Below the pieces are notes generated by a model that worked only from the letters and a program-made list of their open reading frames with translations, did no database searches and had not been told where the DNA came from. Both the position numbers and the translations under genes were made by a program. A stretch of 64,000 nt of DNA from an uncultured Alphaproteobacteria bacterium (lineage in GTDB: Bacteria; Pseudomonadota; Alphaproteobacteria; Methylaequorales; Methylaequoraceae), in NCBI GenBank assembly GCA_902550225.1, contig CACCYL010000002.1, forward strand, positions 20,089-84,088, written 5' to 3'. Position 1 is the stretch's first letter; each line of letters opens with the position of its first letter. This document shows positions 34,107 to 42,335 of this stretch, one piece after another.

Positions 34107-34233
34107 TTCTAAATTTCCATTTCCTCAAAAATAAACTAATATTAAAGTAACTTCTAATTAACAACAACATTTAAAAGAAAAATTTAAATTTTTCGCTTTT
34201 CATTCACCAATTCATATATTATAAGCAGACTAT

Positions 34234-34310
<77 letters not shown>

Positions 34311-34356
34311 TTAAGTTTTTGGAAAGCATTGATATTGACCTTTATGGGAGAAAGTT

Positions 34357-34965
34357 ATGTTTAAAAACTATTTTGTGGCAATTTTTATTACAGTAATTGG
34401 ATTTTCTGCTTTTGCAAACGACTATTATAAAGCTCTAGAGCTTTTCAATAAAAAAATGATTGAACAATCTATCATCCACTTTAAGAAAGTTGCTGAAGAC
34501 GAGAATCATGAAAAAAGAAGTGATGCAATGTTTAATATTGCTCTTATTTATGATAATGGTTTTGGAATTCAAACTGATAAAACTAGAGCACTATATTACT
34601 ATGAATCTGCTTCAGAACTTTCAAACAAGTATGCTCTATTCAATCTGGGTTGGATGTATTATAATGGCGAGAACGTAAATAAAGACGTTTTCAAGGCATT
34701 CGAATTATATAAAATGTCGTCAGACTTTGGTCATCCAAGAGCTATGTATAATTTAGCTAATATGCATTTTACAGGAACAGGAACAGTTAAAGATTTAAAG
34801 ATGGCTTATAAATTATTTTTAAAATCAAAGATGCACGGAATCAAAGAAAGTGAATATTTTATTGAACAAATTGAAATTTCTTTAAATCCTGAGGAGTTAA
34901 ATCTACTTAATAGAGAGTTTGAATCATTGATAGAAAAAAAAATTGTTTTACCTCCTATAAATTAA
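34357..34965 (+). CDS. Secreted Sel1-repeat protein
   Basis: A 202-residue protein with a signal peptide (FVAIFITVIGFSAFA before NDYYK) and about four Sel1-like (short TPR) repeats. Diagnostic repeats are MFNIALIYDNGFGIQTDKTRA, LFNLGWMYYNGENVNKDVFKA and MYNLANMHFTGTGTVKDLKMA (here each cited in part: ALIYDNGFGI, GWMYYNGENV, ANMHFTGTGT). Sel1 proteins are protein-protein scaffolds, here probably periplasmic. A ribosome binding site GGGAGAAAG precedes the ATG. It sits just after tRNA-Pro with no obvious operon partner. Confidence 0.85.
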   Translation: MFKNYFVAIFITVIGFSAFANDYYKALELFNKKMIEQSIIHFKKVAEDENHEKRSDAMFNIALIYDNGFGIQTDKTRALYYYESASELSNKYALFNLGWMYYNGENVNKDVFKAFELYKMSSDFGHPRAMYNLANMHFTGTGTVKDLKMAYKLFLKSKMHGIKESEYFIEQIEISLNPEELNLLNREFESLIEKKIVLPPIN

Positions 34966-35119
34966 ACAGATATTTTACTAATACTAGTATTAAGTAAAAT
35001 GAAATTAGGAAGCATAAAATAACTACTGAAAACTTATTTTTTTTTAGCTTTATAAAAAATTTATAAGTAAGGTATGTATCAATAATTGCAAGTATGAATG
35101 CTAAAAGATAGATATTCAT
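34955..35119 (-). CDS. Small two-helix membrane protein (54 aa)
   Basis: A 54-codon frame from ATG at 35119 to TAG at 34955. It encodes two hydrophobic helices (LLAFILAIIDTYLTYKFF and VVILCFLISFYLILVLVKYL) separated by a basic loop KLKKNK, the positive-inside pattern of a small inner-membrane hairpin. It overlaps the end of the Sel1 gene by 11 bases in convergent orientation. I do not recognise it, but the composition strongly suggests a real membrane microprotein. Confidence 0.5.
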   Translation of the reverse strand: MNIYLLAFILAIIDTYLTYKFFIKLKKNKFSVVILCFLISFYLILVLVKYLFNL

Positions 35120-35207
35120 GAAACGAATAAACAATATTTTGAAAATAAATTTTTATAAATATAGTAGAATGTTATATTTATATTACTTCCTCCCCAATAT
35201 TAGTCAT

Positions 35208-35240
35208 AAAAAGGCGTTTTTTTCTAAAAACGCCTTTTTA
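35208..35240. terminator. Bidirectional terminator
   Basis: AAAAAGGCGTTTTT pairs with AAAAACGCCTTTTT around a short loop. It overlaps the stop codon of the minus-strand gene ending at 35224 and would also terminate plus-strand transcripts from the Sel1 side. Confidence 0.85.
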
Positions 35241-35556
35241 TTTTCTCACAGTCATAACGCTTAATAAATTGATCTTTGTATGTTATCCATTTGTTAGTGG
35301 AAATATTGAAGGTGCTCCTAGTGTTAAAAATATCATTATTAAAAATGATTTCATTTCTGCCAAATAAAACCACATTATCAAAAACACCCCCCGAATAATT
35401 TACAATAGTCTGATCTTTTAAGTTAACAATTTTTGAAAAGTCTCTGCTCAAACCTATGTCTAAGGAGGAATTTATTTCTGAACATACAAGTTTAAAGTCT
35501 TGGCTTATTGAAGACTTGTTAAATAATAAAATTATAATTGTCAAAATTTTAATCAT
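35224..35556 (-). CDS. Small secreted hypothetical protein
   Basis: A 110-residue protein with a hydrophobic N-terminus (MIKILTIIILLFNKSSIS) and a beta-rich remainder. Two cysteines (LVCSE and YDCEK), one near each end, could form a disulfide in the periplasm. The stop codon lies within a strong terminator hairpin. The general plan (signal, Cys near start, Cys near end, alternating strands) resembles several other small secreted proteins in this window, but sequence identity is too low for me to group it with them. Function unknown. Confidence 0.6.
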   Translation of the reverse strand: MIKILTIIILLFNKSSISQDFKLVCSEINSSLDIGLSRDFSKIVNLKDQTIVNYSGGVFDNVVLFGRNEIIFNNDIFNTRSTFNISTNKWITYKDQFIKRYDCEKIKRRF

Positions 35557-35568
35557 ATTTTTATAACT

Positions 35569-35645
35569 TGGCGACCCCGGTACGATTCGAACGTACGACC
35601 TACTGCTTAGAAGGCAGTTGCTCTATCCAGCTGAGCTACGGGGCC
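35569..35645 (-). tRNA. tRNA-Arg (anticodon TCT)
   Basis: 77 bases on the reverse strand including CCA. Acceptor GGCCCCG pairs with CGGGGTC (one G-T), D arm GCTC/GAGC, anticodon stem ACTGC/GCAGT with loop CTTCTAA (anticodon TCT, reads AGA/AGG), T loop TTCGAAT. AGA is the preferred Arg codon in most genes here. Confidence 0.97.
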
Positions 35646-35712
35646 CGCTAGATCTATTTATACATAAAGATACTAGAGATTGAAATATTTCTTTTTTTTT
35701 TACTTTATTATT

Positions 35713-36594
35713 TTAAATACTAATGTTTTTCTTTAATTTTCTTTTGATTTTATCATATTTTCTTTTAATTCTAGTAATGTATGAAGGATACATAACATTA
35801 TTATTCAACAAACATTTGTACATTTTATTAGTCAGAGAATCAGAGAGGTTTGGACGTAGAATATTAAAATAATTAATTTTTTTTTTTATTAGATTTAACT
35901 TTTTCTTTACATCTATTTTTTTTAAATTTTTATAAGACTCTAATTCCGCATTACACCACAAAAACCTAAGTTCGTAACGTGAGTTTATTTTACTGTAAAT
36001 TATAATTTTTGGTTTTTCTAACTTACTTGAACCAGATCCGGACAATTTATCATTAATTTGATCAATATAATCTATCGAATTTTCAATGTATTTTAATGCA
36101 ACTTTTTTTTCACGATAATATTTCTGTTCGATATTCTTTGCATCTTTTCCCATCACATTATTGAAAGGATCAAAAGAATTTATTTCTATACTATCTTTAA
36201 ATTTTATTTTGATTTGCTTTATGTTACTTTCTTTTGCACTCAAATTGAAACACTTGATTATATCTGGGTGAGAGAGATCAGGTTTTATAACTGAAATTTT
36301 TGAATAAAAATTCTTCATCGCATTTAATACATTTAAAACATCTTTTTTTTCTATATTTGTTTGAGATCTTATAATTTTTTTTGACCATCTAAGGTGAACA
36401 TGAAAAAGATTTGACATGAAATTTGAAGTCTCCCAATGAATGGACTTCTTCTGTTTAGAAAATATCTGGAAAAAAAAATTCTTTTCTTGAAATTTATTCC
36501 ACTCTTCAATAGAAATTTGAATATCTTTTAACGCTTGTTCTTTGTATGGTCTTAAAAAATTACCTTTTTTGTGATTTTGAAGAATGTTTGTCAT
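35713..36594 (-). CDS. Hypothetical protein, 293 aa, basic and helical
   Basis: A lysine-rich soluble protein I do not recognise. Visible traits are an N-terminal helical half with EEWNKFQEKNFFFQIFSKQ and HWETSNFMSNLFHVHLRWS, a Gly/Ser linker (LSGSGSSKLEK) near residue 195, and a C-terminal half with several Tyr/Lys-rich helices ending KIKRKLKKNISI. The regularly spaced His/Trp residues in the first third (HWE, HVHLRW) could be functional. Its start overlaps the end of the upstream membrane-protein gene by 35 bases, so the two are probably coexpressed. No catalytic motif can be assigned. Confidence 0.55.
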   Translation of the reverse strand: MTNILQNHKKGNFLRPYKEQALKDIQISIEEWNKFQEKNFFFQIFSKQKKSIHWETSNFMSNLFHVHLRWSKKIIRSQTNIEKKDVLNVLNAMKNFYSKISVIKPDLSHPDIIKCFNLSAKESNIKQIKIKFKDSIEINSFDPFNNVMGKDAKNIEQKYYREKKVALKYIENSIDYIDQINDKLSGSGSSKLEKPKIIIYSKINSRYELRFLWCNAELESYKNLKKIDVKKKLNLIKKKINYFNILRPNLSDSLTNKMYKCLLNNNVMYPSYITRIKRKYDKIKRKLKKNISI

Positions 36595-36880
36595 TTTTTT
36601 TTCTCATTATGAATACTGGAAATAATGTTATAAACGAAATCACAAGTGAAGCTATTAAAATAACAATCATCCAGTATGTGGTTACAATTTTTTCACAAAG
36701 ATCTTTATTCGTTATAACGAAATCCTCGCTACATTTTTCGTAGTTATTGAATAAGTGATGTATAAGTTTTGTATCTGAAAAGTAAATTAGGTTAATTAAG
36801 TATCCAAAAGAAATTAAAAAGAGCGTAAGAAAAATAATGCCTATCAAAAATAGAAAGAGTCTCAGAAGGAAAAAAATCAT
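36560..36880 (-). CDS. Small membrane protein with two helices
   Basis: A 106-residue protein with a long N-terminal hydrophobic segment (residues about 3-33), an extracytoplasmic-looking loop containing two cysteines (EKCSEDFV and DLCEK, 14 apart), and a second helix (about 70-92, IVILIASLVISFITLF) before a basic tail RKKNDKHSSKSQKR. The loop cysteines could form a disulfide. It overlaps the next gene by 35 bases. No family recognised. Confidence 0.5.
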   Translation of the reverse strand: MIFFLLRLFLFLIGIIFLTLFLISFGYLINLIYFSDTKLIHHLFNNYEKCSEDFVITNKDLCEKIVTTYWMIVILIASLVISFITLFPVFIMRKKNDKHSSKSQKR

Positions 36881-36903
36881 CTTATTTTAATATGAATATG
36901 TTA

Positions 36904-37491
36904 CTAATTTTTGATTTTATATTCTAATTCATTGACATGTCTTTGAAATCTATCTTTTAGTGTTTTATGATTTTTTAAGAATTTTTTTAATTTATTACAG
37001 AGTGTTTTGTAGTACCACAAAATATCGTTCGTTGTTTGTACATGATTTTTCCATAATTTTTTTCCAATTTTATTATGATCATTTATCATACAGCTAACGC
37101 TATGTAGTTTATCACATAAAATTACAAAAAGAGAAGATTGAGATTTTTTCTGAATAGTTTCCAAATATTCTTTTTTTTTTTCAAGCCATTGATCATTCTG
37201 GTTGTCTAATTCTTCGTAATCAGAACACTGCTTTACTATGTTAAAAACTTTAACACCGAATTTCTTTTTTATAAAATTTGACTTTTTATTTATATCTTCC
37301 AACTCAAAATAATCGTGAATTAATGCTGCAATTGCTTCATCGGTATTTCCATTATTTTCTATTATCAAATTACTAACTGAAGACAAATAATTAAAATATG
37401 GAAATTTAATTCCTTTTCTGTATTTATGCCTATAAAAATTATATGAAAAGTCCAATGCTCTTTTGTATTGAATTAGGTCTAATTTCCCCAT
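36904..37491 (-). CDS. HD-domain protein related to (p)ppGpp hydrolases, with altered motif
   Basis: A 195-residue protein aligned by eye with the hydrolase domain of RelA/SpoT and its small relatives. ALDFSYNFYRHKYRKG corresponds to the first helix, AALIHDYFEL to the HD motif, and ILCDKLHSV to the ADRLHN motif that supplies the last metal ligand. The first metal His, normally in PYxxHPLAV, reads PYFNYLSSV, and the ED after HDxx is EL. The protein may therefore have lost hydrolase activity or bind a different ligand. No synthetase domain is present. Neighbouring genes give no clear operon clue. Confidence 0.65.
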   Translation of the reverse strand: MGKLDLIQYKRALDFSYNFYRHKYRKGIKFPYFNYLSSVSNLIIENNGNTDEAIAALIHDYFELEDINKKSNFIKKKFGVKVFNIVKQCSDYEELDNQNDQWLEKKKEYLETIQKKSQSSLFVILCDKLHSVSCMINDHNKIGKKLWKNHVQTTNDILWYYKTLCNKLKKFLKNHKTLKDRFQRHVNELEYKIKN

Positions 37492-37560
37492 GTTATAACT
37501 AAATGTTTAAAAGATTATAATTTATTGTTCAGAAGAGTAATATCAGCATTGCGAATCTTT

Positions 37561-38577
37561 TTAAATGTTTTTGTAAAAATTATTTAAAGTTTCAATGTGT
37601 GTTACAGCTGCTTTTGCATTACCTACAATATTGTAACCTCCCTCTAAAATAGACAGAATTCTTCCATTACAGTGGTTTTCTGCTATTTGGAGCACAATTG
37701 TTGTTAGTGTTTTAAATCCTTTATCTGAAATGTCAAAGCAACCAAGAGGATCATCCTTTCTACTATCAAATCCAGCAGATATTAAAATAAAATCAGGTTT
37801 AAAAATATTTGCTTTTTTTACTAATATATTTTCATAAGTACTTACGATTTTTTTATCAGTTGTACCGCAAGGAAAGTGAATATTAACATTATACCCTTTA
37901 CCTTTTCCACTTCCTGTTCTGTCAGGCGATCCAGTTCTTGGATAGGCGTTTGCATCATGAGTTGAAAAGAAAAGAACTGAAGGATCTTTATAAAAGAATG
38001 CTTCTGTTGAATTCCCATGATGATAGTCCCAATCAATGATAAGTACTCTCTTTAATTTATATTTATTTTGTATATATTTAGCTGATATTGCAACATGATT
38101 ATAAAAACAAAATCCTTCATGTTTACCAGTATTTAGTGCATGATGTCCAGGTGGACGCACTGCACAAAAAATATTTTTATGCTTGTTTTTCATAATTTCA
38201 TCTATACCTTGCAAACATCCTTTAACTGCTGTTAGTGAAGATTTCTCACCAATTGGATACTTACGCTTTAAAGACTTAATATGATAATTTGAATGTATAG
38301 TCTTTAACCAATTTTTTTCTTTTGTTTCAAGATTGATTTCACGAATCAAAGTTCCTAATTTTTTTTTTTCAAGTAATTTTATTAATTCTATAATCCTTTC
38401 GGATTTCTCTGGATGATCAATTGAGATTAAATGATTTAGTACAATATCGTGTGTCAAAACTCCGGTTTGATTCCGTTGTTTAAAATTTGCAAATAAATTA
38501 TTAAAAATCTTTATTTTGAAAAAGAAAATAAAAATAGTATAAAAAGAAAATAGCAGAAATTTTCTTTTTTTTTTCAT
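37561..38577 (-). CDS. Histone-deacetylase-family amidohydrolase
   Basis: A 338-residue zinc amidohydrolase of the HDAC/acetoin-utilisation/acetylpolyamine family. Key stretches: RPPGHHALN (tandem catalytic His), IDWDYHHGN (zinc-binding Asp and His), ISAGFDSRKDDPLG (second zinc Asp), and ILEGGYN (transition-state Gly-Gly-Tyr). Bacterial members deacetylate small amines or proteins; the substrate cannot be read here. An N-terminal hydrophobic helix (LLFSFYTIFIFFFKIKIF) suggests membrane anchoring or export, which is unusual for the family. It lies 6 bases after the lipoprotein gene on the same strand. Confidence 0.92.
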   Translation of the reverse strand: MKKKRKFLLFSFYTIFIFFFKIKIFNNLFANFKQRNQTGVLTHDIVLNHLISIDHPEKSERIIELIKLLEKKKLGTLIREINLETKEKNWLKTIHSNYHIKSLKRKYPIGEKSSLTAVKGCLQGIDEIMKNKHKNIFCAVRPPGHHALNTGKHEGFCFYNHVAISAKYIQNKYKLKRVLIIDWDYHHGNSTEAFFYKDPSVLFFSTHDANAYPRTGSPDRTGSGKGKGYNVNIHFPCGTTDKKIVSTYENILVKKANIFKPDFILISAGFDSRKDDPLGCFDISDKGFKTLTTIVLQIAENHCNGRILSILEGGYNIVGNAKAAVTHIETLNNFYKNI

Positions 38578-38583
38578 GTGAAA

Positions 38584-39180
38584 TTATCTTTTTAATTGAG
38601 AAACTGATTCATAAGTAGTTTCGTATATTCTTTCTATTAGATTTTCAAGAGCTTTTTGTCCAGATTTAACTGCACCACTCTGTAAATTACAATTAAGAAA
38701 AATATTCTTTTCCCAATTCATGCTTGAAGAAATATCATTTGTGACACGTTTTGAGGAATTTGAGACCTCAATTTTGATATCTAATGAAATTTGGTACATT
38801 CCAGTATTTCTGACTGTTTTAAATTTTGAGTTCCCATTAAAATCATAGAAAGAAACCTGTGAAACAAAACCATCTCCTTCTATTTTTTCTTTTTCTAACT
38901 TTTGATCTACTATTTCAAAATCTTTGAACATGTTATTAACTAAATTTTCAATTGATTTTTTGATTGGTTTTTCAAAGTTTAATTTTAGTGCCCATGATTC
39001 ACAGCTTTCAGACTTAATTTGATTAATTTGGTTAAAGTTTTTTTTGGAAATGAAGATTGCATGCTTTCCCTCTATTTTTGCTGTTGAGGGAGGAGAAACC
39101 TCCATGATATTTAGTTTATCAAAATTTTTAGCGCAACTTAAAATAATAAAAAACAAAAATATAGGGAAAGTTTTTATCAT
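38584..39180 (-). CDS. Putative lipoprotein, function unknown
   Basis: A 198-residue protein with a lipoprotein signal (FPIFLFFIILSCAKNF; lipobox LSC). The mature part is beta-rich in the middle (SQVSFYDFNGNSKFK, MYQISLDIKIEVSN) and ends with a helix (GQKALENLIERIYETTYESV). A second Cys pair (SCESW, LNCNL) may form a disulfide. It is the first gene of a likely two-gene unit with the HDAC-family gene. I recognise no family; the plan resembles envelope-assembly lipoproteins of alphaproteobacteria. Confidence 0.65.
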   Translation of the reverse strand: MIKTFPIFLFFIILSCAKNFDKLNIMEVSPPSTAKIEGKHAIFISKKNFNQINQIKSESCESWALKLNFEKPIKKSIENLVNNMFKDFEIVDQKLEKEKIEGDGFVSQVSFYDFNGNSKFKTVRNTGMYQISLDIKIEVSNSSKRVTNDISSSMNWEKNIFLNCNLQSGAVKSGQKALENLIERIYETTYESVSQLKR

Positions 39181-39634
39181 AATATTTAGATTATAATAAT
39201 TAGAAACATTATTGAAACGAAAATTTAAATACGTAGGACTTTGTTTTTTCCTATGTATTTAAGATAAAAAAGTACTACTTCTGTGAAAGTTTATATCCCC
39301 ATCTGTTTTCAGATGCGTCCCAAACTCTATTAGTTTCTTTGGGTATTTTCACAAAAAAGTTGTTAAACTTTATAATATTATTGGTTAATAACATACTATT
39401 TACTCCATTAAAGTTAATAAGTATGTACTTTTGACGCATGTACTATGCGCCACTTTTGAACCATGTGGATGGTAAGTATATTTTACAAATATTTTAGCCA
39501 ATTACAACAAATAAATGGATATTTAATGAATTTCATAAATCAATAGCTTTTAAATACGCATGTTTTAGTTTTTTTCTTTTAAAAGAGTTTACAGAGGTGT
39601 TGAATATCCAAAAGAGAACTATATTCTAGAAATC
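39181..39634. other. 454-base intergenic region between divergent genes
   Basis: A+T-rich, no RNA gene recognised. It contains one 39-codon reverse frame (39275-39394), described separately, and a G+C-richer patch around 39440-39475 (GACGCATGTACTATGCGCCAC) with an imperfect inverted repeat GCAT..ATGC. Promoters for both flanking genes must lie here, but no convincing pair of hexamers stands out. Confidence 0.4.
39275..39394 (-). CDS. Possible microprotein (39 aa)
   Basis: ATG at 39394 to TAG at 39275-39277. The product is basic with an aromatic tail (ETNRVWDASENRWGYKLSQK). The composition is more protein-like than the flanking DNA, but no ribosome binding site is seen and no partner gene is close. 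It might be a remnant of a longer gene. Confidence 0.25.
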   Translation of the reverse strand: MLLTNNIIKFNNFFVKIPKETNRVWDASENRWGYKLSQK

Positions 39635-39994
39635 ATGATTTTGTTTTTTCTAGTATCTTTATTTTCTATACCAGCTTATGCAGGTGAAATTGATGGTAAA
39701 GGTATAATTTGTAATGTATATGGAGATACTGTGGGATATTTCTTTGAAAGTGACAGAGCTTTTGAATATAAAATCGCCGGAGGAGATAAAGGGCTAGAGG
39801 TTGTAAAGAAAGATGTGGGAAAATATTACACAAATGAAAATTCAATTTTCATAAATGAAATCAAAATTAACAGAAAAGATTTAAAGTATCAAAAGTTCTC
39901 TTCATTTAGAGGTGAATGCAAGGCTTATGACAATTTTAATTCTTTTAAAGATGGATTTGATATAGAAAAACTAATTGAGGATAACAAAATTTAA
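39635..39994 (+). CDS. Small secreted protein, GKGxxC family
   Basis: A 119-residue protein with a signal peptide (ILFFLVSLFSIPAYA before GEIDG). The mature part begins DGKGIICNVYG and continues with YFFESDRAFEYKI, INRKDLKYQKF and a late GECKAYD. The same order (GKGLSC, LYFESDNSI, LRRKDLELNHE, LKCKILD) occurs in the protein at 43128-43595, so both belong to one family of small periplasmic beta-rich proteins with a likely disulfide between the first and last Cys. Function unknown. It is contiguous with the DUF2721 gene. Confidence 0.65.
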   Translation: MILFFLVSLFSIPAYAGEIDGKGIICNVYGDTVGYFFESDRAFEYKIAGGDKGLEVVKKDVGKYYTNENSIFINEIKINRKDLKYQKFSSFRGECKAYDNFNSFKDGFDIEKLIEDNKI

Positions 39995-40411
39995 ATGAAA
40001 AGCTTCAATCTGACCTATGCAGCTTTTTTATTTCCAGCTATTCCTTTGATGATGCTTACCTTTGGAAACAGATGGATTGCAATTAGCAAGTTAATTAGAC
40101 AAATGCATAGGGATTTAATTGACAAACGAAAACAACAAAGTAAATCAGCATCTAAATATTTAGTTCAAATTAAAATTTTAAGTTTGAGACTTAAATATGT
40201 TAAATATATGCAATTATTTTCAGGAATAGCTTTTATTATTAACCTTTTGACAATTCTATTTGGAATGATCGGGAGCACAATAGCCCCTTATTTGTTTGCT
40301 ATGGCCTTATTAATTTTTTCGACTGCATTGATTATTTTTCTAATTGAAATTAATTTGAGCAGTCAAGCTCTAAAAACACATCTTGAAGATTTGGAAGATA
40401 AAAAAAAATAG
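39995..40411 (+). CDS. DUF2721 family membrane protein
   Basis: A 138-residue inner membrane protein with three hydrophobic helices. The opening FLFPAIPLMMLTFGNRWIAI and SKLIRQMH match the DUF2721 pattern, in which a short helix is followed by a conserved N-R and a basic cytosolic helix (HRDLIDKRKQQSKSASK). Two more helices (about 68-90 and 95-118) follow. No function is known for the family. It begins immediately at the stop of the preceding gene. Confidence 0.8.
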   Translation: MKSFNLTYAAFLFPAIPLMMLTFGNRWIAISKLIRQMHRDLIDKRKQQSKSASKYLVQIKILSLRLKYVKYMQLFSGIAFIINLLTILFGMIGSTIAPYLFAMALLIFSTALIIFLIEINLSSQALKTHLEDLEDKKK

Positions 40412-40471
40412 TTTTTAACATACTTGTTAATTTTATCTTGTGTTTTTTTTTTTTAATATTAAAAAACTAAT

Positions 40472-41092
40472 ATGATTTTTGTAAGGCTAATAATTTTATC
40501 ACTAATATTTTCAGGAAGTTCGAAAGCTTCTGACTTTAGCTCACGGGAAGTCTTCAATAAGCTTTTAAAAGGCTTTTATAAAAACGATATACATAAGTGT
40601 AATTATGTTAATAAATCGTGGAGTACTGGTTTTGAGGCGTATCCTTATGGAATGGTTTTAAATAGCAGTGCATTTAAGAGTATATTAGTTTTTAACAACA
40701 AAAATGTTTTAGGAACACTATGGCCAAACATAGGAGAAATATCATTGGAAAGAGGCGTGAGAAAGTATCAATTATGGAAAAAAAATAAAAATGATGAATA
40801 TGAATTACTTAATTCAGATTATTTGGATGATGCAAGCAGTGCTGATATAAATTTGAAATCTGAAACAAATACAAATTATAAAGTATACTTTGATAACAAA
40901 ACATTAAAAATTGGAGTAAAACACTGGATTACAGATTTCTACAGTTGCCAAAAAATTGAATCATCTAATTTTGCAAAAAAAAAATTAATTGATATCTTTG
41001 TTAACCAAAACGAATATGTTAAGAAAGATTTCGCATACAGGGAGAAAAATCCAAGTCTATTCACCAACAATATTGAGCTTCTTGCTAATTAA
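40472..41092 (+). CDS. Secreted hypothetical protein
   Basis: A 206-residue protein with a signal peptide (RLIILSLIFSGSSKA before SDFSS). The mature portion contains two cysteines (KCNYV and SCQKI) placed about 100 residues apart and many strands with Trp/Tyr (WSTGFEAYPYG, YQLWKKN, GVKHWITDFYS). It looks like a periplasmic beta protein. I recognise no family. It stands alone between the DUF2721 gene and a microprotein. Confidence 0.6.
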   Translation: MIFVRLIILSLIFSGSSKASDFSSREVFNKLLKGFYKNDIHKCNYVNKSWSTGFEAYPYGMVLNSSAFKSILVFNNKNVLGTLWPNIGEISLERGVRKYQLWKKNKNDEYELLNSDYLDDASSADINLKSETNTNYKVYFDNKTLKIGVKHWITDFYSCQKIESSNFAKKKLIDIFVNQNEYVKKDFAYREKNPSLFTNNIELLAN

Positions 41093-41186
41093 TATAGTAG
41101 AATTGTGGTAGATATTAAATTTGATTTAGATTATTTGGTGTTTTGTTGGATTTTGGATTTTGAAGTTTTTGGTATAAATAATTAAT

Positions 41187-41357
41187 ATGAAAAAAGTTAA
41201 TTTTGGGCTTGCATTACTAGTTTTATTGATAGTACTTGTTTCGTTTCTTTACAAAAAAATTAATAAAGACTTTGCAACAATCATTGACCAATTAGAAGTA
41301 ATAGATTCAAAATTGGATCATATTGAATACGATCTGCACGAATTGGAAGAAAAATAA
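41187..41357 (+). CDS. Single-helix membrane microprotein with coiled-coil tail (56 aa)
   Basis: A 56-codon frame (ATG 41187, TAA 41355-41357). A transmembrane helix (GLALLVLLIVLVSFLY) is followed by a heptad-like acidic helix (IIDQLEVIDSKLDHIEYDL, then HELEEK). This plan is common for small bacterial membrane scaffold proteins. It converges with the cold-shock gene, 18 bases away. Confidence 0.6.
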   Translation: MKKVNFGLALLVLLIVLVSFLYKKINKDFATIIDQLEVIDSKLDHIEYDLHELEEK

Positions 41358-41375
41358 TATTAAATTAAGTTTTAC

Positions 41376-41576
41376 TTATATCTTAAGATTAACAGCTGAA
41401 TTTTTTCCATTTTCTTCAGCAATTTCAAATGTTATATCTTGGCCCTCTTCTAAATTATCAATGCCAGAGCTTTTTAAAGCCGTCTTGTGTACAAAAACGT
41501 CTTTAGACCCATCTTCTGGCTGGATAAATCCATAACCTTTTTTAAAATTAAACCATTTGACTTTACCTTTTATCAT
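41376..41576 (-). CDS. Cold-shock domain protein (CspA family)
   Basis: A 66-residue single OB-fold nucleic-acid chaperone. Both RNA-binding motifs are present: KGYGFI (RNP1) and DVFVHKTAL (RNP2), with [11 protein letters not shown] at the start and [19 protein letters not shown] at the end. Such proteins melt RNA structure and may be constitutive or cold induced. A good ribosome binding site (AAGGAG) lies 6 bases before the ATG, and a long A+T-rich leader is available upstream, as is usual for csp messages. Paralogs elsewhere in the genome are likely. Confidence 0.95.
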   Translation of the reverse strand: MIKGKVKWFNFKKGYGFIQPEDGSKDVFVHKTALKSSGIDNLEEGQDITFEIAEENGKNSAVNLKI

Positions 41577-41774
41577 TTTTCTCCTTGTTAAAATACGGAT
41601 TTAGATTACAAAGCAACTTAATGCAAAATAAATTTAATTGAGTCTAAATCATATTCCAAAAAAAAGAAATTATTGTAAGATTCAATACAATTTATTTATT
41701 TCATTATAATCAAAATCTCTTAATTAGATAGTTTTAATATTTAAAAAAGCAATCTTTAATATTTTTAATTTAAA

Positions 41775-41823
41775 AGCCACCTTGCTTTTGCTTCAATATA
41801 AAATTTACTATTACAAGGTGGTT
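41775..41823. other. Long-loop hairpin with 10-bp stem
   Basis: AGCCACCTTG (41775-41784) can pair with CAAGGTGGTT (41814-41823; one G-U) around a 29-base A+T-rich loop. There is no T run on the plus strand. It ends 32 bases before the start of the small secreted protein gene and could be a leader element or terminator remnant. Confidence 0.35.
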
Positions 41824-41855
41824 CTATTAAAATAATAGCAATTTGAAAAAAAAAA

Positions 41856-42203
41856 ATGAAAAAGTTAATAATTTTTATATATTGTTTTAGTTTTAGTCTA
41901 TTTTGTGAGGATTTCTGTGTCATTAATAATATTTTAGACAACAACAATAAGATCCTTAATTGCAATGATAAACAGTTGCTTTTTGGTTATATACAATTTA
42001 AATCAAAACAAGAAAATTTAAAATTCTCCTATAACAAAGAGGTAAGAGAATATGTACCTCAACTTTATAAGTCAGAAATTTTGACTTTTGTCAGTAATAA
42101 TTGTTATAAAAAATCTTTAAAAATAAAAACTATTACAAATTTTTATAGTAAACCAGATGAATATATTAATAAAATTATTGTAGAATGCAGATTTAAACTA
42201 TGA
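41856..42203 (+). CDS. Small secreted hypothetical protein
   Basis: A 115-residue protein with a signal peptide (KLIIFIYCFSFSLFC before EDFCV). The mature protein has four cysteines (DFCVI, LNCND, NNCYK, VECRF), possibly two disulfides, and a strand-rich centre (LLFGYIQFKSKQENLKFSY). Its stop overlaps the start of the next small Cys-rich gene by 4 bases, so it is in an operon with the two CxxC proteins and the SRAP gene. No family recognised. Confidence 0.6.
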   Translation: MKKLIIFIYCFSFSLFCEDFCVINNILDNNNKILNCNDKQLLFGYIQFKSKQENLKFSYNKEVREYVPQLYKSEILTFVSNNCYKKSLKIKTITNFYSKPDEYINKIIVECRFKL

Positions 42204-42334
42204 AAAATGAAGACGATATAAAATTAAAGGTTTGCAAAGAATGTGATGCGCCACTACCTTGCGATGCCTTAAAGTTAAGTTACTTTAATTTAAACTCTTA
42301 CGTTTGTGATGATTGTTTTAAACAGTTGTCCTAG
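42200..42334 (+). CDS. 44-aa CxxC protein, possible zinc ribbon
   Basis: A 44-codon frame starting ATGA-overlapped with the upstream stop. Two CxxC pairs (VCKECDAPLPC and VCDDCF) about 24 residues apart would coordinate one zinc in a ribbon fold. It is followed one base later by another small CxxC protein. Too short for normal gene finders, but the overlap and the paired cysteines are good evidence for a real gene. Confidence 0.6.
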   Translation: MKNEDDIKLKVCKECDAPLPCDALKLSYFNLNSYVCDDCFKQLS

Positions 42335-42335
42335 C

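Noticed and set aside
41765..41965. 66-codon reverse frame upstream of the small secreted gene
   Set aside because: It runs antisense through the signal peptide of a better-supported gene and across the hairpin; composition is not protein-like.
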